From: Pycnopodia helianthoides
Taxonomy: Eukaryota > Echinodermata > Asteroidea > Forcipulatida > Asteriidae
Assembly (NCBI GenBank): GCA_032158295.1
Contig: CM063244.1
Coordinates: 26,820,930 to 26,884,929 of the forward strand
Length of the DNA: 64,000 nt
Direction: 5' to 3'
Shown: positions 1 to 9,459 of the stretch, piece by piece
Numbering within the stretch: position 1 is the first letter of the stretch
How the letters are laid out: every line of letters starts with the position of its first letter
The notes under the pieces: model-generated
Databases searched by the model: none
Told to the model about the DNA's origin: nothing
Seen by the model: the letters and a program-made list of their open reading frames with translations, nothing else
Made by a program: the position numbers and the translations under genes

Positions 1-171
1 GGCAGTGGTGAGGACATTGACCTTATAGAATGTGTTGTTAAATTTTTGGGTGGTATAGTACCTATTTGGTATGCGCGCATGCGCACCGCACTTGGCAAAT
101 GGGAACGCCCTACGAATATATGACCGGCAGTCAACGTGTTAAACAGCAATTGTAAACCAAGGAAGTTTCGG

Positions 172-420
172 GTTGGCGTAGTGGTATCTTCCCTCGCCGC
201 TACCTCTAGGACCCCTGTCCTGGATTGGGTTTTCAGTCCCCATCTGATGGCATGAGTTTTCCCTGGAATAACTCTCTATGTTTTTCAATCCTACTCTCAA
301 CCAGGGGTAACTATTTCCCAGGAGTTTTCCAGGGTTAGCAATTCAAGTGTGAAAAGGACTAACAAACTTTTCCAGAATTTCCTGGGAAATTTGTCCCGTG
401 TGAAAGGAACTAAAGTGATA
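172..420 (+). mobile_element. SINE-like repeat copy
   Basis: It contains an A-box-like TTGGCGTAGTGGTATC and the phrase TGGATTGGGTTTTCAGTCCC that recurs at about 2800-2840. The two copies together suggest a dispersed tRNA-derived SINE; the B box is degenerate here. The 448 bases left of exon 31 hold this and nothing else recognised. Confidence 0.45.
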
Positions 421-448
421 CAATTGTCTCCCTATAGACAACACTCAC

Positions 449-675
449 CTTACTCCACGGTCCAGTCTTCCACTTTCCTCTGTTATCCCAATCCCTCGGT
501 CTCCCGACATCCCTGATGCGTCAAACTGTTCCGATACACACTCCTGATTGCTGCACGTCTCCGAGTCTTTGGGTCGGATCTTCAGGTCGCACTCCTCATC
601 GTCGGCAATGGAGTTATCGCTGTTGACGCAGGCTACGTAACGAGAGGACTTGCCAGTTCCGCATGTTACAGAACA
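449..675 (-). CDS. ADAMTS9-like: Visible exon 31: TSP1-8 plus linker, frame anomaly
   Basis: The exon encodes CSVTCGTGKSSRYVACVNSD, DDEECDLKIRPKDSETCSN and QEC, matching human TSP1-8 ([21 protein letters not shown]), followed by a linker as in human. The expected ending KWKTGPWSK|GTGAGT is in the +2 frame; the span is 227 nt (3n+2). An overlapping donor five bases earlier (GGA|GTAAGG at 448-453) would keep the first frame open but drop the W-rich ending. The next exon is outside the window, so the true donor cannot be settled. Confidence 0.8.
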
Positions 676-1266
676 CTGGTAGATCGAAATGTTGAATGAA
701 AAGACAAAACAAGACAATGGTAAAATATGTGTAAATGGACAAAACCTACGGGGCTTCTCATGCTGTTAGAATACAACTAACTATGAACTCGACCCATAAC
801 TGATTTGGGCAAACTGATCACAATGTCCAGGATCCCAATTTCATAGACCTGCTTCAGCAGAAAATACTGTTAGAAATTTTCTGCAGGGCAAAAAAAGCAG
901 GATATCAGCCACAAATGGTAATGTGGAATGGTATTTTGGCTGCAGTATACAGTGCTTAACAACATCAGTGTAGGATAACACAAATAACAGTGTAGATCTC
1001 GAGTGACTTCTATCCAGAAATGGGGATTTCCTGTAAACTATGAAAGTCCAACCTGAGCTATACCAATTTTGGGTGGGAGCGATAGATATTGACAAATTCA
1101 TTATTCCATTGGCCAGCAACCAAATGCTACCAAAATGTCAACCAATATGCCAGTGACAGTCAATTCAATGAATGTATACGATCACAACTCATCAGACAGA
1201 TATTCTCCATGACTTTTCAGCTTCTCTTTTTTTGCCCACCATGCACATTTTTCAAATCTGCCATAC
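676..1266 (-). other. Intron between exons 30 and 31
   Basis: 591 bp. No repeat, RNA or further exon was recognised. Confidence 0.7.
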
Positions 1267-1434
1267 CTGATTCCATTGGCCCGTTCTCCAGTGAGGGCAG
1301 GGCTTTACTCTGACATTGCTGAATGGCTGGCGGCGATGCTCAAATGTCACAATCTGTCTCCTCCGAGATGTAACCATAGCGATCTCTACACTGACGTAGC
1401 GCTCGCGAGTTCCGTAACCACACGTTGATGTGCA
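1267..1434 (-). CDS. ADAMTS9-like: Visible exon 30: TSP1-7 with compensating frameshifts
   Basis: This 168-bp phase 0-0 exon starts CTSTCGYGTRERYVS and ends PCPHWRTGQWNQ, both in one open frame of 56 codons (acceptor CACTTAG, donor CAG|GTATGG). The middle of that frame is unlike any TSP1. A second frame there reads CRDRYGYISEETDCDI, stop, then ASPPAIQQCQSKA, the expected counterpart of human CRDENGSVADESAC. So one base is missing near codon 15 and one is extra near codon 45. As read, the module keeps only three of six cysteines. Confidence 0.72.
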
Positions 1435-1520
1435 CTAAGTGTGGAATGAAAAAGTGGCATTCTCAATTGCAAAACATATAGATTTCCTCGAAAAAATGTT
1501 TAGATTCTAGAGCAACAAGC

Positions 1521-1910
1521 TTAAAGGAACATTACAGAATTGGTTTTTGCTAACAAAACAGTTGCTGGCAGTGTAAGCACTTTATGTAATCCACCATATA
1601 CATAAACTGACAAACCTGTAGAAGTTTGAGATCGATCGGCCATCTGGGTCACGAGAAAATAGTGAAAAACGATTACACATTTGCATGAAATCATATAGAT
1701 TCAACAAATGAATAAAACGCTCAATGGCGATAAACTCCAATCGGAAAATTAGTTTATTATTTCTCATCAAATATGGCATTTCAGACAGAAAATTTCAAGG
1801 GATGTTTTCTGCTATCATCATCATTAGACCGTGTAGGTTTTATGAAAATCTGTGATCAAAAAGTACATTTTACAAGTTTTTTTCTAACCAATTCTGTAAT
1901 GTTCCTTTAA
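1521..1910. mobile_element. TTAA-flanked MITE, copy 1
   Basis: The ends are TTAA-AGGAACATTACAGAATTGG and its reverse complement followed by TTAA. Terminal inverted repeats are perfect for at least 19 bp and the length is 390 bp. No coding capacity. It fills most of the intron between exons 29 and 30. It resembles the copies at 8941, 36720 and 52430 in size, TTAA flank and AGG...TTGG ends. Confidence 0.85.
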
Positions 1911-2056
1911 GGAAAACATTTCAAAATACACAAAAATATTATTCCATTCACCAGAGTATGTTATAGTATTATTTTAGACAGGTATCACTGCTGTACCTAC
2001 TATGGTATGAACGGGACAAGACAAAGATGACTTGTACTATACGTCATGATTCTCAC

Positions 2057-2538
2057 CTCAGTCCACATCCCCGTTCTCCACTGACTGCTGAATCTCATCC
2101 ATGGTGTCTCCCGAGAACCTCCATAGCGGTTACCGGTGATGACTTGGGCACCGGCTTTGGATCAGATGGCCCTCTCATCGTCACACTTGGCACATCTAGT
2201 AATGCCGACCCCCTCTGGTTGTACGATGGCCCCGGCAGGGGATTCTGCGACGACGATGGCGTTGGTCTACGAAGCACACTTCGCACGGACGACACCGGTG
2301 TGATAATACGAGGTACCACTGACGAGGTGGATTTGATCGGTGGGTACGTTGGCGGCAGAGTGGAGGTGGGTGGTTTGGTTTCTGGTATGGTGGGATATGG
2401 GCAGGCTGGCATTTGGCAGTTCTGCTCTTTAGGCGGCTGGTCTTCTGGACTACACTCCCCATCTGGAAGTGGGGTATCATTAGTGTGACGGCATTGGATA
2501 CCTCTGAGTTGGTAACCCTGACCGCAGGATACCGAGCA
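2057..2538 (-). CDS. ADAMTS9-like: Visible exon 29: TSP1-6 plus Pro/Ser/Thr-rich linker, frame anomaly
   Basis: The first part encodes [16 protein letters not shown], then CQMPACPYPTIPETKPPTST, very like human TSP1-6 ([16 protein letters not shown]...PSCHPPPAAPETRR). A linker rich in P, S and T follows, a likely mucin-type O-glycosylated stretch. The exon should end QWRTGMWTE|GTGAGA, but that ending lies in the +2 frame: the span is 482 nt (3n+2), and the first frame meets TGA at about 2095. The crossover must lie between roughly 2097 and 2165, where both frames are open. One missing base or an unrecognised intron would explain it. Confidence 0.82.
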
Positions 2539-2734
2539 CTGCAACACAAAAGTAGATATTAACAATACAAAAGAATACCCTAAACATTGGATCAGGGAAT
2601 GTGGACACTCAACAATTTTTCTACAAAAACAATAAAAGATTGTGAGCTAAAAACCTTCACAATTTGAATTTAATCAAGGAAGAACTCCCAACTGTGTTTA
2701 TTTGGGCATCAGCTTAACTTAAAGCTTTCTTACC

Positions 2735-3010
2735 CTAGCTGCCATTCACCTTTATGGACCCAGGTTCAAATTCCCGCCTCAAACCAAAGCCAATTGTATC
2801 TGGATTGGGTTTTCAGTTCCCATCGTAGCCCAACCTTCATGGCACTGCTTTACGCGGCATTCCAGGCTTATGGCCTTAGAATCATGCACTTTACAGGGCG
2901 GCTAAGCGTAGAAATCTGTGGTAAACAGTGCCATGAAATAAGGCCCTGATTGATTGGGTTTTCCCTGTTTGGGGTTTTTCTCCAACAATTTATCGGCTCC
3001 CAATCATCAT
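2735..3010 (+). mobile_element. SINE-like repeat copy in the exon 28-29 intron
   Basis: It shares TCTGGATTGGGTTTTCAGT with the copy at 172-420 and has a B-box-like GGTTCAAATTCC. The middle part (about 2840-2940) also resembles the GGGCCCAATTTCAT-type repeat seen near 13083-13325. The rest of the intron (2539-3376) shows nothing else. Confidence 0.45.
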
Positions 3011-3376
3011 GTTATTTACAGGCGTACTGTTGGATGTGCAATAATGTAGTGACATGGAATTATCAATAAATTACACCTTGTGATCAAATCGATTGCCTTT
3101 GTTTTGCACAAGAAATGCATGCATGAGTGAGCGTGCGTAGTGAATTTATCTAGAAAATAATATTCTAGAATGAAAATAATAACTAGTAAAGAGGTTGGAA
3201 TAAGTAGGTCAGTCAGAGATTTATCAAGATGAGAAGCTATAAAATAAAGAAGCACTCTTGACAATTATCTTCCATTTCTTTGCCTTAACTGACAAACCAA
3301 TGCACTTTGCATAAAGTAATTAAAATAATTAAACAAGACGAAACTTTACAATATTTTTTGAACAATAGAAACTCAC

Positions 3377-3541
3377 AGGTCCCCAATCACCGTGTCGCCA
3401 TAGAGGACAATCAGCCATCCCACAAGGCTTGGAACGAGCTGGCATCAATGTCAGGTCGCACTGGGCCAAGCCGACGACGCGGTTGTCTTGGTAACAGCTC
3501 ACTCTACGCTGTGTCTCTCCCTCTCCACAAGTCACTGAGCA
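3377..3541 (-). CDS. ADAMTS9-like: Visible exon 28: TSP1-5 array, unit 13
   Basis: This intact 165-bp exon encodes CSVTCGEGETQRRVSCYQDN, QCDLTLMPARSKPCGMADC and PLWRHGDWGP. Acceptor TAATCAG, donor CCT|GTGAGT. It is the last unit of the expansion; the next exon matches vertebrate TSP1-6. Confidence 0.95.
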
Positions 3542-3589
3542 CTGATTACAGAGAGAAGAATTTGAGAAGATGAGAACAGGTTCAGGTCA

Positions 3590-4893
3590 CTTGGGTGATA
3601 TCGACATTCTGAATCCTCCCCTCCCCTCTCCAAACCCATCCTCCAGTCTTACCTCATCCATGACCTACTCGCCAGGTTAGACAGTCCATCACCTCACATG
3701 CCCTGACAGTTTCTGGCATGAGGTTCAGGTCACACTGGGTGATATCCACATTCTGAATCCCTCCCCTCCCCTCTCCAAACCCAACCTCCAGTCTTACCTC
3801 ATCCCATGACCCTACTCGCCAGGTTGGACACTCCATCACCTCACATGCCCTGATAGTTTCTGGCAAGAGGGTCAGGTCACACTGGTGATATCGACATTCT
3901 GAATCCCTCCCTCCCCTCTCCAAACCAACCTCAGTCTTACCTCATCCCATGACCCTACTCGCCAGGTTGGACACTCCATCACCTCATGCCCTGACAGTTT
4001 CTGGCAAGAGGGTCAGGTCACACTGGGTGATATCACATTCTGAATCCCTCCCCTCCCCTCTCCAAACCAACCTCCAGTCTTACCTCATCCCATGACCCTA
4101 CTCGCCAGTTGGACACTCCATCACCTCACATGCCCTGACAGTTTCTGGCAAGAGGGTCAGGTCACACTGGGTGATATCCACATTCTGAATCCCTCCCCTC
4201 CCCTCTCCAAACCCATCCTCCAGTCTTACCTCATCCATGACCCTACTCGCCAGGTTGGACAGTCCATCACTCACATTCCCTGACAGTTTCTGGCAAGAGG
4301 GTCAGGTCACACTGGGTGATATCCACATTCTGAATCCCTCCCCTCCCCTCTCCCACCCAACCTCCAGTCTTACCTCATCCCATGACCCTACTCGCCAGGT
4401 TGGACACTCCATCACCTCACATGCCCTGACAGTTTCTGGCAAGAGGGTCAGGTCACACTGGGTGATATCACATTCTGAATCCCTCCCTCCCTCTCCAAAC
4501 CCAACCTCAGTCTTACCTCATCCATGACCTACTCGCCAGGTTGGACAGTCCATCACTCACACGCCCTGACAGTTTCTGGCATGGGGTCAGGTCACACTAG
4601 GTGATATCCACATTCGAATCCCTCCTCCCCTCTCCAAACCCATCCTCCAGTCTTACCTCATCCATGACCCTACTCGCAGTTGGACAGTCCATCACCTCAC
4701 ATTCCCTGACAGTTTCTGGCAAGAGGGTCAGGTCCACTGGTGATATCCACATTCTGAATCCCTCCTCCCCTCTCCAAACCATCTCCAGTCTTACCTTATC
4801 CATGACCCTACTCGCCAGGTTGGACAGTCCATCACCTCACACGCCCTGACAGTTTTGGCATGAGGGTCAGGTCACACTGGTGATATCCACGTT
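3590..4893 (-). repeat. 147-bp minisatellite built from a TSP1 exon 3' half, its splice donor and the intron start
   Basis: Nine donor-bearing tandem copies with a 147-bp consensus. On the minus strand each reads TQCDLTLLPETVRACEVMDC, then PTWRVGSWDE, the donor GTAAGA, about 50 nt of intron-like sequence, and the next copy, with no acceptor between. Donor GT positions recur about every 142-147 nt from 4794 down to 3652. The consensus length is 49 codons and the read-through is open (VRLEVGFGEGRGGIQNVD), as seen in two copies at 3654-3923. Many copies have lost single bases, mostly from C or G runs. Confidence 0.92.
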
Positions 4894-4955
4894 CTGACCG
4901 CCAGATGAGCAGCTGACTCTGCGCTGCATCTCTCCTGGCCGCACGTCACTGAACA
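4795..4955 (-). CDS. ADAMTS9-like: Visible exon 27: TSP1-5 array, unit 12, frame broken as given (161 bp)
   Basis: The exon starts after TTTCAG with CSVTCGQ and should continue as a normal 55-codon TSP1. As given it is 161 bp, four short of its sisters. Comparison with the neighbouring minisatellite copies and sister exons places four single-base losses, three of them in runs (CAGG in the GQG turn, CACCC in ITQC, CATCCC near the donor) and one in the TTTCTGG segment. Read literally, the frame hits TGA after about 27 codons. Its 3' half and donor GTAAGA are the terminal copy of the 147-bp minisatellite. Either assembly errors in the repeat or a truly decayed exon would fit. Confidence 0.75.
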
Positions 4956-5512
4956 CTGAAACAGAGAACGGCCACTGTGATTTAACAGACAGGTTAGTCT
5001 AAGAATACCTTTAAGAGGATTTTAACTCTTTTTTTCCCTCCTATCCTTTGTAATATTTTCCAGTGAATTGACCAACCATTAGAATGACTTAAACTGCAGA
5101 AGTCGTGTACTGTGTAGATGCATTAAATAAATAATATAATATTGTAGGCTGGCATCATTTTTCTATCATTCCAAACAGTTACAAACAATTATTCTTATTA
5201 TTACTACTTTTTATCTTTATACTTTATTACTTATTATATCTTTCTGGCAATGAAACTGATAAACCCTCAAAAGTACTCTGCACGGCAACCCGTAGGTCTA
5301 AAGATACTTGGGAAAAAGTCCATGCTGTCGAAAACCCAATCCATACACTTGGCTCCGTTGGGGTCATAAGAGTTGAAAGGCCGGGAAAAAACATCTAAGC
5401 CAAGCTTGCATGCTCAATGTGGTAGAATACAGCCTTAGGGGTAAAAGATCAACACAATTTAGATTCTTTGTTTTAGTGATCGACATTTTTTTTTCAGAAA
5501 TCATGATCTCAC
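4956..5512 (-). other. Intron between exons 26 and 27
   Basis: 557 bp, AT-rich around 5120-5230. Nothing recognised. Confidence 0.7.
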
Positions 5513-5677
5513 CTGAGTCCATTCTCCATGGAACCAATTAGCACAGTCCTTCACCTCACATGACCTCGTAGTCTCTGGCATCAAGGCTGCGTCACAGCGA
5601 CTGGCCTCGATCTCCCTGTTGCCCAGGTAACAGTTGACCCCTCTCTGCCTCTCTCCTAGACCGCACGTTACTGAGCA
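5513..5677 (-). CDS. ADAMTS9-like: Visible exon 26: TSP1-5 array, unit 11
   Basis: This 165-bp exon encodes [38 protein letters not shown] and ANWFHGEWTQ. Acceptor ATGCAG, donor CAG|GTGAGA. Confidence 0.95.
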
Positions 5678-5756
5678 CTGCATCAAAAAACAAATTTACA
5701 GAATGAGCAAATTGAAATAGATCTTGCTCGTTTAAAAAATATGTTTCTATGAATAA

Positions 5757-6050
5757 TATCACAGCGCTCATATCCTAGCAGCTAGATCAAGGCGCTTTAC
5801 AACATTATTATCCCTGTTCATCAGGCATTCTTTTAGACCATTCCTCAAACTTTCTCAACTCCCATGGGGAGCATACAGCCCTAAGCAGCTCATACTACAT
5901 TAAGGGTTAATCCAACATAATTCTTTTCACTTATACACCTGGGTTAAGAGAAGCAACTTATGGTTAAGTGCCTTGCTCAAGGACACAAGTGTCATGACTG
6001 GGATTCGAACCCACACTCCGATGGCTGAGCCAGTTTGCTCAATTCCCATT
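5757..6050 (-). mobile_element. tRNA-derived SINE, composite type, copy 1
   Basis: The minus strand has a B box GGGTTCGAATCCC (from GGGATTCGAACCC at about 6000), followed by GTCCTTGAGCAAGGCACTT. The far end carries GCGCTTTAC, shared with 16396 and 18404. It occupies most of the exon 25-26 intron. Confidence 0.7.
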
Positions 6051-6199
6051 ATGCATTAATTACTCAAGCGACGACACATGTGAAGAAACTGAACTATTTG
6101 AGAATCTATCCTCAATACAGAAAGTCGCCTACGAATATATCAAAACCAATGAAATGAATCAAATTGAAGGACTTGCAAGAGAAACATCTTTGTCCTCAC

Positions 6200-6364
6200 C
6201 TCTCCCCAGCTGGTTTCTCGCCATACCGGGCATTCCGTCTTCCTGCATGAACTCACAGCACTCGGCTTCAAGGAGATATCACACTGGTCATTGGCTACAA
6301 CCTCGTTCCCTTGGTGACAGTGGATTGACCTTCGCCGTTCCCCTTCACCGCAGGTTACAGAACA
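6200..6364 (-). CDS. ADAMTS9-like: Visible exon 25: TSP1-5 array, unit 10
   Basis: This 165-bp exon encodes CSVTCGEGERRRSIHCHQGN, CDISLKPSAVSSCRKTEC and PVWRETSWGE. Six cysteines, O-fucose consensus. Acceptor TCCACCAG, donor GAG|GTGAGG. Confidence 0.95.
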
Positions 6365-7068
6365 CTGGTGGAAAAAAACACAAAGTATTTTTCAAAATAT
6401 TGAACGTGAAATGTACTCGGTCCTTGAGGATCCAGTTAACGAAGAAGAATACGCATAGGTATAAAGCCCTTGGAAAGACGTGTTAACATGCCTGAGCATT
6501 CCATTGTGTAGAGTGCACAGTGCAACGCATTCACTGTATTACACTTTGTTTGCCCCGTAACAAAGAGGGACAAAGGGTGCTGGAATTCATGCTCAGAATT
6601 CCCCCTTTTTCCAGGATTTTTGTGTGATTCCATGTTCAAGACCTTCGTCCTTTAGTTGGCAAACCATGATTACGAGAGAGGCTGCCACCATTCAGCATGG
6701 CCAGCAACTCTTAGATACCAGCATGCCATGGCCCATTATAGGCCAACTGTTTAAGGTTTAGCTGATTGATGGTGAACAAGAGCAACGTTTTCTTTAAAAA
6801 GGAAGAAAAAGAAATCCCAGAACATTTTACGATGATGTTTTTTGTCTTCACTAAGTCATGGTTTTATTGTGACAACAAATATTCTCAACAGCAAAAAATA
6901 AACTGGAAATTCTGAATATTAATCCTGGGCCAAAGGATGGAAACAAAAATTGAAAATCCCAGCGGTAAGTGGTTAATAAAAAAGAGAGGGCTGTTTAACT
7001 TAGTGACCACCATCCCCCTATTGAAAGAAGTCAGGAACCACTGTGAATGCAACAAGCTGCTTTTTTTT

Positions 7069-7101
7069 TGACACTAGGTGGCAGCAGACTTACCAAGCTA
7101 T
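7069..7101 (+). mobile_element. Single end of a GGTGGCAGCAG element
   Basis: GACACTAGGTGGCAGCAGAC followed by TTACC matches the ends of the elements at 38681 and 44508. No partner end was found nearby. It lies in the exon 24-25 intron (6365-7196), which shows nothing else clear. Confidence 0.5.
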
Positions 7102-7196
7102 TTTTGTCTCATTGGTTCTAAATAATGCAAACTCAGGAGACATTTCTGCTGTCCCCACCTACATCTCAAAGCAAAAAGTCTTCCACTGTTTCTTAC

Positions 7197-7361
7197 CGGT
7201 CCCCATTCTCCATGTCTCCACAAGGTGCATTCTGGGAGGTCACAGGGCATGATGCTCTCCGGCATCAGGCTCAAATCACAGTCGATATAGTTCATCTTAC
7301 GGTTGCCTTGGTAACAGCTTATTTCTCTTTCCTTTTTACCCAGACCACAGCTGGCAGAACA
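7197..7361 (-). CDS. ADAMTS9-like: Visible exon 24: TSP1-5 array, unit 9
   Basis: This 165-bp exon encodes [38 protein letters not shown] and TLWRHGEWGP. It pairs with exon 22 in the two-exon duplication. Acceptor TTTTTCAG, donor CCG|GTAAGA. Confidence 0.95.
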
Positions 7362-7541
7362 CTGAAAAACAGACAGCCATAAAAGATTTCTTAGTGACCC
7401 TTCACTCTTGCACACACGGCAACTGTCTGTCCATTGTCTTCCATTTTGGCAATGACGTCAGGTGCATTGGGTCAATAGACGGAAAACAACTTATAATCGA
7501 CTAAAAGCACAGGCCAGAAAAAAAATTGGCCCACAATTAAC

Positions 7542-7680
7542 GGTCACCACATCCAAGGTTAAAATGACAGCATAAAATGGTAGAATATGCCTAGTAGAAC
7601 ACTTCTGGATTTTTTTAGTGTATTCTACTAGGCATATTCTACCATTTTATGCTGTCATTTTAACCTTAGATCTGGTGACT
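7542..7680. repeat. Long near-perfect inverted repeat (hairpin)
   Basis: Two arms of about 62 bp (7542-7603 and 7617-7680) are reverse complements with only a few mismatches and one gap. The central AAGGTTAAAATGACAGCATA and AAATGGTAGAATATGCCTAG match exactly. The loop is about 13 nt and T-rich. It lies in the exon 23-24 intron. Confidence 0.9.
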
Positions 7681-8111
7681 GTTGTGCCAGCTGCTTATTT
7701 CAAGGGTTTCCGGGACTTAGCTGCTTGACTATAACTTGGAGATCTTCTTCTTTGGAGTTGTTGCTCATGATCATATATCAGGGCAGCCATTTGTCAGCTT
7801 TTTTTAAAAAGGTGACTCCTGGGACTCCCAGTCCAATTTGGCATGTTTGGGAAGAGTGCAGGAGGCAGTTGTCAATTTTGTGGCCGGCCTTCTGTGTCTC
7901 TTGGCATTCGCAGAGGGGGAAGGGTGCTAATATACAGTTAGACATCTCAGCTCGAATTAGACTTGTCAAGTCTTCTTACTGATCAATGAGATCATACAAA
8001 CTTGTTACTTGGTTCAGAAGAATATGGCACTAATAGATATTTTAAAACAAAAGTTACAAGCGTTTGAAGTAACACTCTCGGTGGCTTTACATTTTGTGAG
8101 GTTCCTCTTAC

Positions 8112-8276
8112 CGGTTCCCACTCTCCCTGGTGCCATGCTGGACACTCGGCCATCTCACATGACGTCACGGTATCCGGCTTCCCCGACTCATCACACTGGT
8201 TCCTATCAACCTCTTGGTTGCCTTGGTAACAGCCAATGAATCTCTGCATCTCGCCTTGGCCACAACTTCCCGAACA
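8112..8276 (-). CDS. ADAMTS9-like: Visible exon 23: TSP1-5 array, unit 8 (near twin of exon 21)
   Basis: This 165-bp exon encodes [38 protein letters not shown] and PAWHQGEWEP. The nucleotide sequence is almost the same as exon 21, including intron bases past the donor. The acceptor ends GATAG, the donor is CCG|GTAAGA. Confidence 0.95.
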
Positions 8277-8620
8277 CTATCCAAAAATGGTGTCAATAAA
8301 TAGATGGCTTTAAAACATATGTTTACATACAGGGTTGCCTAAACCTTTGTTTGAGTACCATTAGAAAACTTGGCATTTTAGCCAATGAAACATGAACTCC
8401 CTACCTCAATTCAATCAAAATGTAAGCCAATCAAAATTTGTTCCAAAAAAACTTGAAAACCTATCTAATGTCTAATGGGGTGGAGATGTTCGCATTATAA
8501 ATTTTGTTATTATTATTATTATTATTATTATGAATGTGAACCTTTGTTTTATTTGGAAAACATTGAATTGGAACAAGAAAATCCAAAGATATGAGACGCT
8601 CGACGTTATTCATATCTTAC
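8277..8620 (-). other. Intron between exons 22 and 23
   Basis: 344 bp with a short (TTA)n microsatellite at about 8508-8531. Confidence 0.75.
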
Positions 8621-8785
8621 CGGCCCCCATTCTCCATGTTTCCACCTGGTGCATTCTGGGAGATCACATGGTACAATTCTCTCCGGCATGACACTCAAGT
8701 CACAGTGGGTAATGTCCATTTTACGGTTGCCTTGGTAACAGCTGACTTCTCGTTGCCTCTCCCCCTGACCGCAGCTTGCAGAACA
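8621..8785 (-). CDS. ADAMTS9-like: Visible exon 22: TSP1-5 array, unit 7 (close relative of exon 24)
   Basis: This 165-bp exon encodes [38 protein letters not shown] and TRWKHGEWGP. CDLPECTxW and RKM are shared with exon 24 only. Acceptor TTCTTTAG, donor CCG|GTAAGA. Confidence 0.95.
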
Positions 8786-8940
8786 CTAAAGAACAATATG
8801 TTGAAAACTATTAAAAGAACATCATTTCTTACTGTTTTTTAAAGGTACAAACCATTCCTCAAAATATAGCTAAGCAAACCTTTGTAAAGCAAAAGTAGTT
8901 ACGTTGAAGTAAATTGATTTTTACATCCACTAATTCTGAT

Positions 8941-9322
8941 TTAAAGGGAAGGTATACAATTGGTAATCACTCTAAAAAAGTTTATGGCAATAAATGGCAA
9001 TAAAAACTTATTTGGCTAGAAGTACAACAACTTTTGATAGTATAAAGCATTTTGAGAAATACTTCAATTCAAAATAATGTGGATATGGATAATTTTTATC
9101 CCCCAAATTTGAATCTAAACGTTTCTCAGATTGTGTATTCCTATTAGGGATTAATCTTTATGCGTGGACACAGCCGCTCTAGATTTTTGGCGATATCTCA
9201 AAAACGCTACCACCTTTTGAAATGAAACTTTCACAGGTTAGTTTTATTGTATATATCTACATTTATATAGGACTAAAACAATCCAACGGTTCCAAAAAAC
9301 CAAAGGTCTACTTTGCCTTTAA
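8941..9322. mobile_element. TTAA-flanked MITE, copy 2
   Basis: The left end is TTAA-AGGGAAGGTATACAATTGG, the right end CTACTTTGCCT-TTAA. The body is clearly homologous to 52430-52810 (shared CCCAAATTTGAATCT, TTCACAGGTTAGTTTTATTG). Located in the exon 21-22 intron. The inverted repeats are diverged, so this is an older copy. Confidence 0.8.
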
Positions 9323-9459
9323 AACATTAAGCATAAATTCTGCTTGATTCAGTTGTCTTTGTGATTAACCAGTAAATCCTTGTAAAAATTGGTTACAAAT
9401 ACTTTGAGCCAAAAGTAACACTCTCGCTGGCTTCAACAAAACGCTGAGGCTCCTCTTAC

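Noticed and set aside
2097..2165. A tiny intron in exon 29 from CCG|GTAACC to TTCAG that would join the two frames.
   Set aside because: It would be under 50 nt with no pyrimidine tract. A single base error is simpler, but RNA could overturn this.
2027..2488. 153-residue plus-strand open frame opposite exon 29.
   Set aside because: It lies opposite a linker rich in Pro, Ser and Thr codons, which often gives long antisense frames. No similarity or splice support.
4092..4849. Plus-strand open frames beginning MTLLA across the minisatellite.
   Set aside because: Shadows of the 147-bp unit; the minus strand carries the recognisable TSP1 sequence and the splice donor.
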